From contig WHUZ01000046.1 in assembly GCA_015179045.1 (NCBI GenBank), positions 248,001 through 312,000 of the forward strand: DNA of 64,000 bases. Reading direction: 5' to 3'. Under the pieces are notes generated by a model, which was not told where the DNA came from, did no database searches, and saw only the letters and a program-made list of their open reading frames with translations. Source of the DNA: Kalaharituber pfeilii (Eukaryota; Ascomycota; Pezizomycetes; Pezizales; Pezizaceae). Positions 1-9,532 of this stretch are shown one piece after another; position 1 is the first letter of the stretch, and each line of letters begins with the position of its first letter. The translations under genes were made by a program, and so were the position numbers.

Positions 1-560
1 CAGAGCACTACTTCCCGCCAACACTCACCATAATGGCTATAGAATTGTGGCTAGACAATCTCCCCAATAGGTCTCTTGATACTTAATGCTAAGATTAGCT
101 TAATGCTGTTTAATGCCTAGTTCATACTCCAAATTAGCATTTCTCGTAGTTTTCCTATGCACTTATTGCATACAATTTCTACGAGAATATGAATTTTGTG
201 AATAACTCCACCACTTCTTCAGAAATTGTCTTGGTGTACTTCTCACATCGTTGAAAGAGGCAAAAAATTGATACTGAAGTGTTTTTATCAAATTTAATTC
301 AGGTGTGATAAAGTTGAATTCAAGACTAGTGGTATTACCGCGAAAAATATATCCCAAGCCTATGCCAATATATGATGCGAGTTCATGGAATCGTAAGTCC
401 CTTCAAACATCATTTCTGAAGAAGCTAAGGTGCGGAATATGAAGATTAGTCCTTCATTTAACCCCTCCATAAGCTGGATGCCAAATTCTATCCTGGTGGT
501 TGAGATATATGTTGTCGCGCGCAGTCAGTTTTGCTGTAAAACATGCGTAAGTGCGTGGGG
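1..560 (+). repeat. Dispersed repeat, copy 1 (cut by window start)
   Basis: An AT-rich sequence that recurs at about 27482-27995 (same strand) and 60040-60395 (opposite strand). Shared landmarks include the text around 180-205 (GAATATGAATTTTGTGAATA) and the stretch near 490-530 ending in a CGCGCGC block. No open frame, terminal repeat or target duplication is visible, so the class is unknown. The left end lies outside the window. Confidence 0.7.
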
Positions 561-937
561 TACGGTACTGAGTAGGGTTCGAGTAAAACATCGGTGGTGT
601 CTATGGTCAGAATGCTAAGGGGTTCACCCGCTAATCTCCCTGCATTTTCGTCGACCCGTTCAATTCTTAAATCATTGAGTTATGGAAAAAGGAGTGTAAT
701 CTGAGGTATCCATTGTCAACCCACTGGCGCTCGATTTTTCCCTTGCATAGTAGGAGTGTTGTAACATTGATGATGATACATAAGTGATTTGCGAGTTGGT
801 CCTAAGGGGCGAATTCGACTACCATGTGAAGGCTGGATAGCGTAAAATATCACGGACGCCCACACATACGTTTGATGAGATTAAATCCAAGAGAGAAAAT
901 TTACTGAATCCTTAGTGGTGTGTGCACTCGTAACCAT

Positions 938-989
938 CCTACAAGGCGGTATGCGAGTAATGAAATAAAAAAAATAAAAAAAAAAAAAA
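938..989 (+). mobile_element. LINE-A tail-only insertion (52 bp)
   Basis: A 52-bp insertion holding only the last ~30 bases of the LINE-A 3' end (GGCGGTATGCGAGTAATGA) plus an A-rich tail. It is flanked by a perfect 12-bp target duplication ACTCGTAACCAT at 926-937 and 990-1001. This is target-primed reverse transcription aborted almost at once. Confidence 0.9.
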
Positions 990-1131
990 ACTCGTAACCA
1001 TGCCCTTTCCCGTGCAAATAGAAATATTCAAAATGCCAATTTCGCTATCAACACAGTTGCACAGAGAAGGACACTAACGACTTTAATGTACAACTACAGT
1101 AGCTATAAACGAGAACAGTCTAATGGCATAC

Positions 1132-1779
1132 CTAGTCATCACCATCATCATCGTCCTCCGTTTCTTCCATATCGTCCTCCTCGAATATACAATCAGGAAC
1201 CATATACACATCCTCTCCCCCTGCTGAATATGGTTCCCACTCCACCGCGTCCTCCTCCAAGTCCTCACCCTCCCACAATTCCAACTCAGCTTCAATTAAC
1301 GTTCCCTGTTGAATCTCCCCTCTCTCCGGCTTCAATACCACCATCCAACCCTTGGATTTGGCTGACAATGTATAAATGCTTGTCTTTAGCTTGATTTTCC
1401 GATAGAGAATAGCCCACACAGTCTCTTCATAAGATACTGCATTGGATGCGGTTCTGGTGACATGTCTAATGTTGACTGTGCCCTGCAGAGGTCCAGCATC
1501 GTTCCCCACACCTGCTACAGCGAGGGGGTTAGAGGATTCAACAGTTCCACCTCGAATGGTGCAGCTGTTCTTGAGAGCTGAAACATGGAGATTTTTAACG
1601 ATAGAGTATCCAGTAATCATGAAGGCTGAGTATCCCGCCGTGCAAGCAGTTGTGAGCCAGTTTTGGACTGATTGTTGTGTAATGGCCTCCTCAAAGAAAA
1701 CATTGGGATTCATCAGCTTAACCGTCTCGATACCATCAGCTTGCAGCACTGCTTCCTTGCTGTTTTTGGAAGAAGACAT
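1132..1779 (-). CDS. Small gasdermin-like candidate protein (215 aa)
   Basis: Intronless 215-residue frame starting at an ATG with MSSSKNSKEA. The N-terminal half is moderately hydrophobic, with a likely beta segment YSAFMITGYSIVKNLHVS near residues 50-67. The middle carries VWAILYRKIKLK (about 122-133). The last ~45 residues are very acidic, ending in a run of Asp/Glu. I cannot assign a family with certainty. The DGIETV...NPNVFFE start, the 'ITGY' strand and the 'VWAxxYRK' strand resemble my recollection of fungal gasdermin-like proteins (RCD-1/HET-Q1 type), which are often encoded beside a protease gene and are activated by removal of a short C-terminal piece. A CHAT protease gene lies divergently 2 kb away, which fits. 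A lineage-specific protein of other function remains possible. No signal peptide is evident. Confidence 0.7.
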   Translation of the reverse strand: MSSSKNSKEAVLQADGIETVKLMNPNVFFEEAITQQSVQNWLTTACTAGYSAFMITGYSIVKNLHVSALKNSCTIRGGTVESSNPLAVAGVGNDAGPLQGTVNIRHVTRTASNAVSYEETVWAILYRKIKLKTSIYTLSAKSKGWMVVLKPERGEIQQGTLIEAELELWEGEDLEEDAVEWEPYSAGGEDVYMVPDCIFEEDDMEETEDDDDGDD

Positions 1780-2163
1780 AGACGAGAGAAGTTTAGTCAG
1801 AGTACCCCGAAGACTCTTCTGCCGACTCGAATTGTAGATGGTGCTGACATCATCTACCTTTGTACTGGTTGTAGCGCTGGCAAGTCGTTCAGAGTTGAAA
1901 TCGGGATCTACAAAATTTTCCGACGGGCTCCAGACATTCTGAACAATGCGGCCGAGTCGTACTTCTGCTGGGGAGATAAGATTTAACAGAACCAGGTGGA
2001 AATTTTTTCATAGGAATGGAGGTGATAGTAGGCATCTGAGATCGCAAGTAGGAGAACGATGGTTGGGCGGGTCGAAGTTCGAAGAAGTATGGGAGAGTAA
2101 TTCTGATGTTGGCAATTACTGTACTTCTGTGCGGCAGACTTCTATCTCCGCCGTCCTTTGCAT
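1780..2163. other. No feature seen: 5' flank of the 215-aa gene
   Basis: About 380 bp upstream of the minus-strand gene. No convincing coding frame, TATA box or repeat was recognised. Confidence 0.4.
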
Positions 2164-2176
2164 GTCTTACTTAGGT

Positions 2177-2229
2177 GCCCTGCCATGGCGAACAGCAGCA
2201 AGCGGGGTTATGTGATAAAAAAAAAAAAA
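2177..2229 (+). mobile_element. LINE-B tail-only insertion (53 bp)
   Basis: Carries the family B 3' signature GCCCTGCCATGG ... GCGGGGTTATGTGAT and a 13-nt A tail. Flanks are an imperfect duplication, GTCTTACTTAGGT (2164-2176) versus GTCTTAACCAGGT (2230-2242), 10 of 13 identical. Confidence 0.8.
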
Positions 2230-2242
2230 GTCTTAACCAGGT

Positions 2243-2757
2243 ATTTACGTGTGACAACAATGCTTTGAGCTAGGGGTTTTTTCGTCCGTAGGAAAAAACG
2301 CCCACTGAGCCTGTTGTTTCACATTTGTAACTCGCTTTCCGTTTGCTGGCCCCTGACAAGCCACCGCTGACGTGCATGAAAGAGAACAGCGGCATACACA
2401 AGGTAAGGAAGATAAATTATGGACCGACACGGAGACTTCTTCACAGCTCTCCCTTAGAACACCTGGGCCACTCATTGTATGAATTGTTGTCTCTCTGCTC
2501 TTTGATGCGTTAAAAACGGAGTCCTGTCACAAAGCCTGCTGCCTGGTCCTCCGCCATCATTCTCCGCCTACTTAGTAAGGTTTTTTTCAATTGTAATTGT
2601 CCTCTCCGCCGTTTTCTAGGTGTGTTGTTGACTGCTGCATTTTGCAAAGGGTGCATGTGGTCAACATTTCCCCATGTCTATAGCCATTTGACTGACTTTT
2701 ATTGGTTCGATCTATTGCAGCAAGTACTAGCTGCATAACGCCATATGATAGCGCAAC
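2243..2757. other. No gene recognised between two LINE-B tails
   Basis: About 510 bp of intergenic sequence in the divergent gap between the gasdermin-like and CHAT genes. A short minus-strand frame at 2245-2475 has no recognisable features and starts inside an ordinary stretch. Confidence 0.4.
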
Positions 2758-2765
2758 GTGTCACT

Positions 2766-2826
2766 GCGTCCCTGCCATAGGCTGCTAGCCTATATGCGGG
2801 GTTATGTGACCCAGAAGAAAAAAAAT
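2766..2826 (+). mobile_element. LINE-B tail-only insertion (61 bp)
   Basis: Family B 3' end CCCTGCCATAGGCT ... ATGCGGGGTTATGTGACCC with tail AGAAGAAAAAAAA. An 8-bp target duplication GTGTCACT lies at 2758-2765 and 2827-2834. The inner part AGGCT-GCT-AGCCT can form a local hairpin. Confidence 0.85.
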
Positions 2827-2834
2827 GTGTCACT

Positions 2835-3751
2835 CCACCCAAGTTGATCACATTGTATCGATCTGCTTACCTACCAAAACTACTTGCACGCTCCATCCAA
2901 TGTGCAGCAGGTGGCTTTTGCAGTTGACTTAATTTCCGCAGCCTTCCCCAACTCCTCCATGGCCTCTTCCCTAAATAGGTATGTGAGACCCGTCAGCCTT
3001 GCCGCATAGCCTCTCGACCGCCTTAAATTACCCCGCCGACGATCTGCTATTCCTCCTCTCTGGCCTGCTGCTCTGACGCCCTGGTGTGATGCTCGTTATG
3101 TACAAATGTAACTGAGAAGTGTCTAGACTACGATCAGGATACTTGGCTACCGTTCAAAGGTTTCTTAGGAGTGGCACCTCCAAATAGAGAGCCTAGCTCT
3201 GTAGCTAAGTTTCTTTGCCGATACCAGACACCCCTGTCTTGGCATATGGCGAGTTGAGATACTGTGACTATTGAAATTGCTTATTTTGAGCAGCTATCAC
3301 ATCAGGAAGTAGGAAGTTATGCTGCCAGCTGCGGTTACACAACTGAATAATTCCACGCGCACTGCAGAATGAGCTTACGGTAATGCAGGGCAGACCTACA
3401 TGGTCAATTCGGTAGCTAGGATGGCCCGAGAATATTATCGTTAGGCGCCAATTCCAGATCAACCGGGCTACGCCTCCACCGTAGCTCACTGAGAGGCGCA
3501 GGCTAGAGGGTTTTACTATCACATGGTGTGATAATATAGCGATGATAAGTTGAATTTCTAATCCCGTCAACACAAGCGAAGACAGTAAACCGAGCTGCAA
3601 AATCTTCTACTAGGCGGGTCTGACCACATATAGTCTCTACATTACCTATTTCACAGGTTGCTGTACTTACACCCTGATCACTTAACCGAAGATCTGAATT
3701 GAATGCCGGGCGGACAGTTTTGGAAGCTATCAACATAACTTGGTCATCGTC
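2835..3751. other. 5' flank of the CHAT gene, no feature seen
   Basis: About 900 bp with pyrimidine-rich patches (2990-3070) but no TATA box or conserved gene that I can support. Minus-strand frames at 3268-3769 look like chance frames. Confidence 0.35.
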
Positions 3752-6700
3752 ATGAGGTCGTTTCCGCAAACTAAGAATGCTAGGCGACTATTGAGAGGTG
3801 CCACTGAGCTCGTCGGCACTCTTTACGAATTACCGGAAGATGTTCGCAGAGGTAACGAAAATTATTACGCTGACCTCAAGATACTGCGCTCCATTCCCTG
3901 GTGGGAAGATCCTGCATTGTGCCTGGACCAAACCAGGCACTTGGAAGTATACTTAGAATCCGCCAACTTATGCCTTCGTGACCTTCACTCTACATCAACT
4001 CTACCAGTCACAAGCGACGGTGCAACCTGGGGAAATGACATCCAAGGACCTACGTATAAGAGATTAATAGCTGCGGGCGCCTTCTTGATTGAGCAGAGTT
4101 GGGATATCTGTAATGATGCCCATAAGAACCTTGATACCCTGGAATTCAGATTGTTGTTTGGATTTCGGATGCTTCCAAGACTTGGAAGAATGTTCCTCAG
4201 GGCTCCAAGTGTTGACATTCTTGACCATATGCTCGAATTAGGATTGAATATTATGCTCATCTTCATGGAAGCAAAATCAAAGTTTCCAGCTTTTCCTCAG
4301 CAGCCTGCACTCGATAATATTACGCCCATTCTATACTCCATCTCCTACGCAGCATCGATAAGGTGGAGTGGGTACAACCCCGAGCCCGCTCAACTTCGAG
4401 ACCTGTATGTTGCCCTGGACTTTCTCGAGGAGGCCATTTTGCAAGATCATGCGAAAAAGGACAACTCTATTGCGGAGCATATTATCGAACAGCAACCCAT
4501 TTCGTTTGTTGCAGACAATATATTACGACTTGCAAGACTTTATTACCTGGCATATAGATATTCAGGTTCAGTCGAGGAGTTACAACATGCAGTAAAATGG
4601 TGCCGCGCTGGACTTAAACTCTTACTTCAGCTAAACGAAAGCGAAGCAAGTGCAGGAGAGAATCTAGAGCCTCAAATTGTGAGCGCGCAGTATGATCTAT
4701 CTCGGATGTTGGATAACCTATTCAGATTCACGACATCATTTGAGGACCTCCATGACGCTTTGGATTTTGCCCGGCAAGCGAGGTATATGCTCCAACCTTC
4801 CCGACTGCCACAGGATGAAGCGCGCAGAGTAATGCTCAACTATGCATACTTGAGAACGAAAATCTCGTTGCAAACGACCGTCAGTCCGACATCTCTTTGC
4901 AATATAAAAGCCCCAGCTCAACTCCAGCGAGAACAGCGCTACCGTGTTAAAGCAATCCAGCCGGATGAAACCAATTTCTGGGAGAGGACAGTGGCTGACG
5001 GTATTGATAAGCAAAGGGAAACCCGAACGCTCGAGCTTGCTTCGGAGTATTGGCTAAACCCAAAATCTGATGTAGACACAACAGCTGTTGCTGGTGTAAT
5101 GGTATTTCTATTGGCGCGGCTCCGAGGAGGGTATGCCACTTTAACCGAACTGACTCAGATACGATATTTGCTCCCTTTTTGTGGGGAGATTCAAGTACTA
5201 GATGCTGCTCTCATCTATCATTTAACGCATGATATGCAGGACCTTGAGGTTGCGCTTCGTGCATTTGAATCCCTACCAACACTTGACTTTGTAACGACAT
5301 TGGAAGCTTCATCCACTGAATACCCTGACGCTACTATGCTGGGCCCTTTCCTCATCGGGCTTATAGTCGAAATGTATATTGAGAAATGGAAAAATTCCTC
5401 CCCAGATATTACTGATATCATTCGAGTGGTACAGGCGCTGATGGCGCCTACGCTTGAATTGGAGGCATTCGCTGGTCTGGACGACGCATTTCTGTCGGGA
5501 GCATGGCTAGGCATCAATCGACTAGGTAGGCACTACCATGATGCCGTTATACCAACCTATGAGGCCACTTCTGCACGCACAAGAAAGCCAATCCCCGAAG
5601 CCTGTCGCGAATTTGTTCAGGAATTCCGGGCGATAGCTCCTACTTCGACAATGTTCAAAAGCTGGGTAGCGCTCATGCACACGCTGTTGGACAGCATGAT
5701 TGAGGACGCCAGTGAAAACGCAAGTGAAGACGCAAGTGAAAACGCAAGCAAAAACGCAAGTGAAAACGCAAGCGAAAACGCAAGTGAAAACGCAAGTGAA
5801 AACACACAGGAGCTCCCCGAAGCGCTAAACCTCCTGGTCATCCTTTTGTGTGCCGTGGCGGTCAAGATTGACGAGACTCTGATAGACTTTGGTTTGCAGC
5901 TCAAGAGCATAGTTTGTACCTCCCAAATGCCGGAAACCTGGGTAGCACTCATGCATTGGATAGTGGACGTCAAGATGGGTGTTAGGAGGATAAACATGCA
6001 GAACGCTTCCGAAGGATTCGTTTTCCTTATCGCCATTTTATGTGCGGAAACCGTAGAGACCGAAGAAGCATCCCTAGCGCTGCAACTCTTAGACGTGATA
6101 CTGGGTGGGAAATTACCTTTCGATGGTATTTACACGCTGGCATCTGCTCCACTGAAGGAAGGAACAGCAAGAGATGTTTATTCAGAAGACCTCAGCCGTC
6201 TAGAGGATGAGTTTGATATCTGGTTTGCTTTGAAATTACTGCGCCTTATGCGGGAAGGCAAGATCTCGAGCGAATGGCAACCTGAGTACCGGCGTGCACT
6301 CAACTTGTTACTAAAACTGTTACCAGTTTTTTTCCATGTAGGTTCCAGCTTGGAGGGGCGGACAGGGAGGGCGTGGGGATCTCATCATTTAGTCCATCTC
6401 TTGACACAGTCATCTGCGTATCTACTGGAAACAACAACGAATGAGGCTGCGGCAGAGGCGCTAAGATTTTTGGAAATGGCGAGAGGGAGCGTTACAAACA
6501 ACATCATTCAGTACCGAAGCGATTTGGGGCCGTTAACAGCGTCACACCCGCAGTTGGGGCGGGAAGTCAGAGAATTGGTTGAGAGACTTGACAAGACATT
6601 CTCGGATTCAATACCTTCTGCTTCGCATGGCATAACTCTTGAAGAAGCTATGCAGAACGTAGTTCAGCTTGCAAGGCGAGATCGAGATGCACAACGACTA

Positions 6701-8116
6701 CATGAGTTACTAAAGGAGATACGAAATCTGAATGGATTTGAAAATTTCATGTCCACTGATTATGAGGGTAAGAAAAATGTGGGAATCAGGTCGTCAAACA
6801 TGCTGCTAACTCTCAAGATTAAAGGGAAACAATTCGCAATGAATGCTGCCAAGGATGGTTCCATCATCATTGTTAGCGCATGCGAGAAAGGACATGCAAT
6901 TATTGTGACTAGCAATGACGTTGAATTCATTTGGCTAGAGGGTCTTAGTGAGCCTGAAGCAAAGACGAAGATGGCGGCACTGAAGTCAACAACCTCTGCA
7001 GATGTGATAACAGCACACAAAAGCACCCGCGAGTTGTTGGAGTGGCTATGGCGTACCGTCACGGAACCAGTACTTCTACACTTGGGACTTCCTGTTCGGG
7101 AGCCTATTCGATCTCCACGTAAGCGACCGAGCCGACAGTCAACGGGGATTGAAGCTGTGTCAAAGCTCCCGAGAGTTTGGTGGATTGGGGTAGGGTGTAT
7201 AGCTCAAGCACCATTTCATGCTGCTGGAATATACCCTCGAAACAATCGTGCAGCTGCACGATATACGGCTAAATATTGCGTCTCATCCTATACTCCAACT
7301 ATCAGAGCGCTTGCGTACGCGCAACAACATATTAATCTGGAGCCGGATGCACAACTTCATCAAAACAGAGCTCTGGTAGTTACCATGCCACGTACGCCTT
7401 CAGATCATGCCGAAGCAGCCTCGGATTCTCATCACAAGCTTGATGACACTCCTTCCTACCGAACCCACGGGATTATGTTTGCAGAGCTAGACGTTGCAAC
7501 AGAAGCTGATAACATCACCCAAAGTTTTAAAACTGCCGAAGTTCCTTGCACGCTTTTAGACTCACCAGAACCTGCCATGGTACTATGCTCACTCGCTTAT
7601 CACAACATTGTCCACCTTGCCTGTCATGGCCTCGTGGACAGCGAAAACCCCTCAAAAAGTTGTCTAGTCTTGCAGCGGCCTACAGATATTGAAGAAAAGA
7701 CGTTTATCCGTGACGAACTGACGCTTGCAGACATCATGAAAGTTAGGGTTGCGCATAATACCACTGGTTCAAGCTTGGGGCGTTTAGCCTACCTTTCGGC
7801 ATGCTCATCTGCCTCTAACCGGTGTGATGGGCTCGATGATGAGTCACTTCATATTGCAGGGGTCTTCCAAGCCGCTGGATTTAACAATGTTGTTGGTACG
7901 CTTTGGAATAGCCAGGATGGGGTATGTATCAAGGTAGCAATTAGCTTTTATAAGTACTTGTTTGAAATTGATAAAATGAACGAGAAGGGTAAAGGAACTG
8001 GTAGGAAGCTTGGGTGCGCGGACGCTCTTCATTTAGCAGTGGAGGATGTCAGGAATCAGAACGAATACTGGCAAGCGCCGTACTATTGGGCGCCATTTGT
8101 GCATTGGGGAGCATAG
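3752..8116 (+). CDS. TPR-rich CHAT-domain (caspase-like) protease, 1454 aa
   Basis: Single uninterrupted frame from the first ATG at 3752; an in-frame TTG 12 bp upstream is unlikely to be used. The C-terminal ~220 residues form a CHAT domain (caspase-HetF associated with TPRs). The catalytic His is in HLACHG (His1292, nt 7625) and the catalytic Cys in LAYLSACSS (Cys1351, nt 7802), followed by the typical AGVFQAAGFNNVVGTLW block and a terminal PYYWAPFVHWGA. The N-terminal ~1000 residues are helical TPR-like repeats, e.g. YRYSGSVEELQHAVKWC and TTSFEDLHDALDFARQA, as in fungal TPR-CHAT proteins. Two repeats begin WVALMH at residues 638 and 730 and are separated by a low-complexity NASE tract. The predicted role is a cytoplasmic cysteine protease, probably in regulated cell death or allorecognition. 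Both catalytic residues are intact. Substrate is unknown; the divergent 215-aa gene is a candidate. Confidence 0.93.
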   Translation: MRSFPQTKNARRLLRGATELVGTLYELPEDVRRGNENYYADLKILRSIPWWEDPALCLDQTRHLEVYLESANLCLRDLHSTSTLPVTSDGATWGNDIQGPTYKRLIAAGAFLIEQSWDICNDAHKNLDTLEFRLLFGFRMLPRLGRMFLRAPSVDILDHMLELGLNIMLIFMEAKSKFPAFPQQPALDNITPILYSISYAASIRWSGYNPEPAQLRDLYVALDFLEEAILQDHAKKDNSIAEHIIEQQPISFVADNILRLARLYYLAYRYSGSVEELQHAVKWCRAGLKLLLQLNESEASAGENLEPQIVSAQYDLSRMLDNLFRFTTSFEDLHDALDFARQARYMLQPSRLPQDEARRVMLNYAYLRTKISLQTTVSPTSLCNIKAPAQLQREQRYRVKAIQPDETNFWERTVADGIDKQRETRTLELASEYWLNPKSDVDTTAVAGVMVFLLARLRGGYATLTELTQIRYLLPFCGEIQVLDAALIYHLTHDMQDLEVALRAFESLPTLDFVTTLEASSTEYPDATMLGPFLIGLIVEMYIEKWKNSSPDITDIIRVVQALMAPTLELEAFAGLDDAFLSGAWLGINRLGRHYHDAVIPTYEATSARTRKPIPEACREFVQEFRAIAPTSTMFKSWVALMHTLLDSMIEDASENASEDASENASKNASENASENASENASENTQELPEALNLLVILLCAVAVKIDETLIDFGLQLKSIVCTSQMPETWVALMHWIVDVKMGVRRINMQNASEGFVFLIAILCAETVETEEASLALQLLDVILGGKLPFDGIYTLASAPLKEGTARDVYSEDLSRLEDEFDIWFALKLLRLMREGKISSEWQPEYRRALNLLLKLLPVFFHVGSSLEGRTGRAWGSHHLVHLLTQSSAYLLETTTNEAAAEALRFLEMARGSVTNNIIQYRSDLGPLTASHPQLGREVRELVERLDKTFSDSIPSASHGITLEEAMQNVVQLARRDRDAQRLHELLKEIRNLNGFENFMSTDYEGKKNVGIRSSNMLLTLKIKGKQFAMNAAKDGSIIIVSACEKGHAIIVTSNDVEFIWLEGLSEPEAKTKMAALKSTTSADVITAHKSTRELLEWLWRTVTEPVLLHLGLPVREPIRSPRKRPSRQSTGIEAVSKLPRVWWIGVGCIAQAPFHAAGIYPRNNRAAARYTAKYCVSSYTPTIRALAYAQQHINLEPDAQLHQNRALVVTMPRTPSDHAEAASDSHHKLDDTPSYRTHGIMFAELDVATEADNITQSFKTAEVPCTLLDSPEPAMVLCSLAYHNIVHLACHGLVDSENPSKSCLVLQRPTDIEEKTFIRDELTLADIMKVRVAHNTTGSSLGRLAYLSACSSASNRCDGLDDESLHIAGVFQAAGFNNVVGTLWNSQDGVCIKVAISFYKYLFEIDKMNEKGKGTGRKLGCADALHLAVEDVRNQNEYWQAPYYWAPFVHWGA
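5704..5804 (+). repeat. 12-bp minisatellite encoding (NASE)n inside the CHAT gene
   Basis: About eight copies of GAAAACGCAAGT with single-base variants (AGT/AGC, AAC/GAC), kept in frame and giving an Asn-Ala-Ser-Glu tract at residues 651-685. Period 12 keeps the frame, so copy-number change alters linker length only. Confidence 0.9.
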
Positions 8117-8196
8117 AGAACTCTTTGGTTTGGTTTTCTCAGTATCTATACGAAATGGTTGATTGCAATCAACTAGCTTGACAGGTTTTTTAATTT

Positions 8197-8315
8197 GTTT
8201 TTATTTTATTTTATTTTATTTTATTTTATTTTATTTTATTTTATTTTATTTTATTTTTGTATCACATAACCCAATTTATGGTTATCCGCTATTGCACAGT
8301 GCTACTGGCCCGGGG
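8197..8315 (-). mobile_element. Degenerate LINE-B tail with (TTTTA)n tail
   Basis: Reading on the minus strand, 8315-8258 resembles the family B end (AATAGCGGATAAC ... GGGTTATGTGATA). It is followed by a (TAAAA)n microsatellite at 8257-8197 instead of plain poly(A). No clear target duplication. It lies just after the CHAT stop codon. Confidence 0.6.
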
Positions 8316-8348
8316 ATAGACTTAATACGAAAAAAGAGAATCATACTG

Positions 8349-8590
8349 TAGTGGTGAAATAAATATATGCGGTATCAGTAAGAAATTAAGAATAATGGAC
8401 AGCGAAATAAATACAACTGAAAAGAATAAGACGTGCTGAAATAAACACGCGTTCACACGATATGTGACGTCAATCTGAATGAATAATAGATCACGAAATA
8501 AACACACGCGGAAAGAATAATAAGTGGTGAAATAGATGCACGCGATATGTGATTATGTGATCCCAATTTGAAAGAATAATAGGTGTTGAA
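8349..8590. repeat. Degenerate tandem repeat, about 45-60 bp period
   Basis: Recurrent blocks of the form GTGNTGAAATAAA-CACGCG and GAAAGAATAATA occur four to five times with many substitutions. No coding frame is seen. Confidence 0.45.
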
Positions 8591-8622
8591 AACGGGTATG
8601 TGACCGCAGTCCCTGCGCATGG

Positions 8623-8628
<6 letters not shown>

Positions 8629-8653
<25 letters not shown>

Positions 8654-9515
8654 CATGACTCGCATGCCGCCCTGTGGGCTATGGCGAGGTTTAGATACAT
8701 AAGAAATAAGAAAGAAATCAACTAATTAACCTTGTGAGACCCACGGCTCTCGCTGGTAGTATGGGTAGTGCCAAAAGCTAGCATGTTCGGGGACCTTGTC
8801 TTCCTACTTCCGTCCTCTGTCCTATTCATACTGGTCCACTCTCAGCCATTGCCCTCCGAGCCTCACTCTCCCAACCTCGGTAGTTTTCTCCAAGTAGACT
8901 ACCGCTGAGCTTGTCTTTTTCCCCTCGTCGACCAGTGTGTCTTTCTTCCTCAGCTAACGGATCCCGGTGGCCTTCCCTAAATCCTTGTTAGCTGCCTCCA
9001 ACCATTTTCGGACCTTCCCTAAGTCCTTCCTCAGGGCTATTCCGTGTACAACGATGCCGGCTTTTGAAGTGGCGGTGGCATCGGGGGTGGTTGGTGGGTG
9101 GGAGGGCTTGGGTAGGGGGGAGTTCTGGGTTTTTGGGTGGTGGGCGTGGAGCCCGGGTGGGCTTTTTTTTTTTTTTTTTTTATATCAATACTCGCGTGCC
9201 GCCCTATGGGCTATGGCGAGGTCTAGTTACATCAAAACAAAGTACAAGTACGGAACAATAGAAGTAAATCCCCCGGGGCTAACCCCTCGCCCATTCCAAA
9301 ATTCCTATCACTCCCCGAAGGCCCTCCCCTTCATCTTGGTCACCCAAGGGTCTGCACAATCCATCCTCACCCCTTGGGCATCTCTGCTTCCAGACTCTAC
9401 ATTGAGACAATATGTGAGGCTTGGGGTTCGATGGTTTGGGTGGGGTGGGGGTACCGGCGGGGGTGCCGTCGGCATGTGGTATGTTCGAGGTCCCAACCGT
9501 GGGCGCGGTGGCAAT
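8629..9515 (-). mobile_element. Non-autonomous LINE: ORF1 piece joined to LINE-A 3' UTR
   Basis: Bounded by a 17-bp duplication CCTGCGCATGGATATTT at 8612-8628 and 9516-9532. On the minus strand the 5' part encodes a proline-rich segment and then an ORF1/gag-like stretch, about 9060-8810, reading SKAGIVVHGIALRKDL ... WLEAANKDLGKATGI with a stop. It continues into the LINE-A 3' UTR, the terminal hairpin (CTCGCCATAGCCC...GGGCGGCATGCGAG) and poly(A). No ORF2 sequence lies between, so ORF2 seems deleted. A second LINE-A fragment (9165-9417) is nested inside. Confidence 0.75.
9165..9417 (-). mobile_element. Nested 5'-truncated LINE-A fragment
   Basis: Poly(T) at 9165-9181, then the reversed LINE-A hairpin, 3' UTR and, at 9417-9280, the C-terminus of ORF2 reading HILSQCRVWKQRCPRGEDG ... 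GILEWARG and a stop. This matches the end of the intact copy (HVLTRCRTWKRKWPGG ... DILEWAGA). It sits inside the larger 8629-9515 insertion. The target duplication is short or eroded (GGCTT at best). Confidence 0.75.
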
Positions 9516-9532
9516 CCTGCGCATGGATATTT

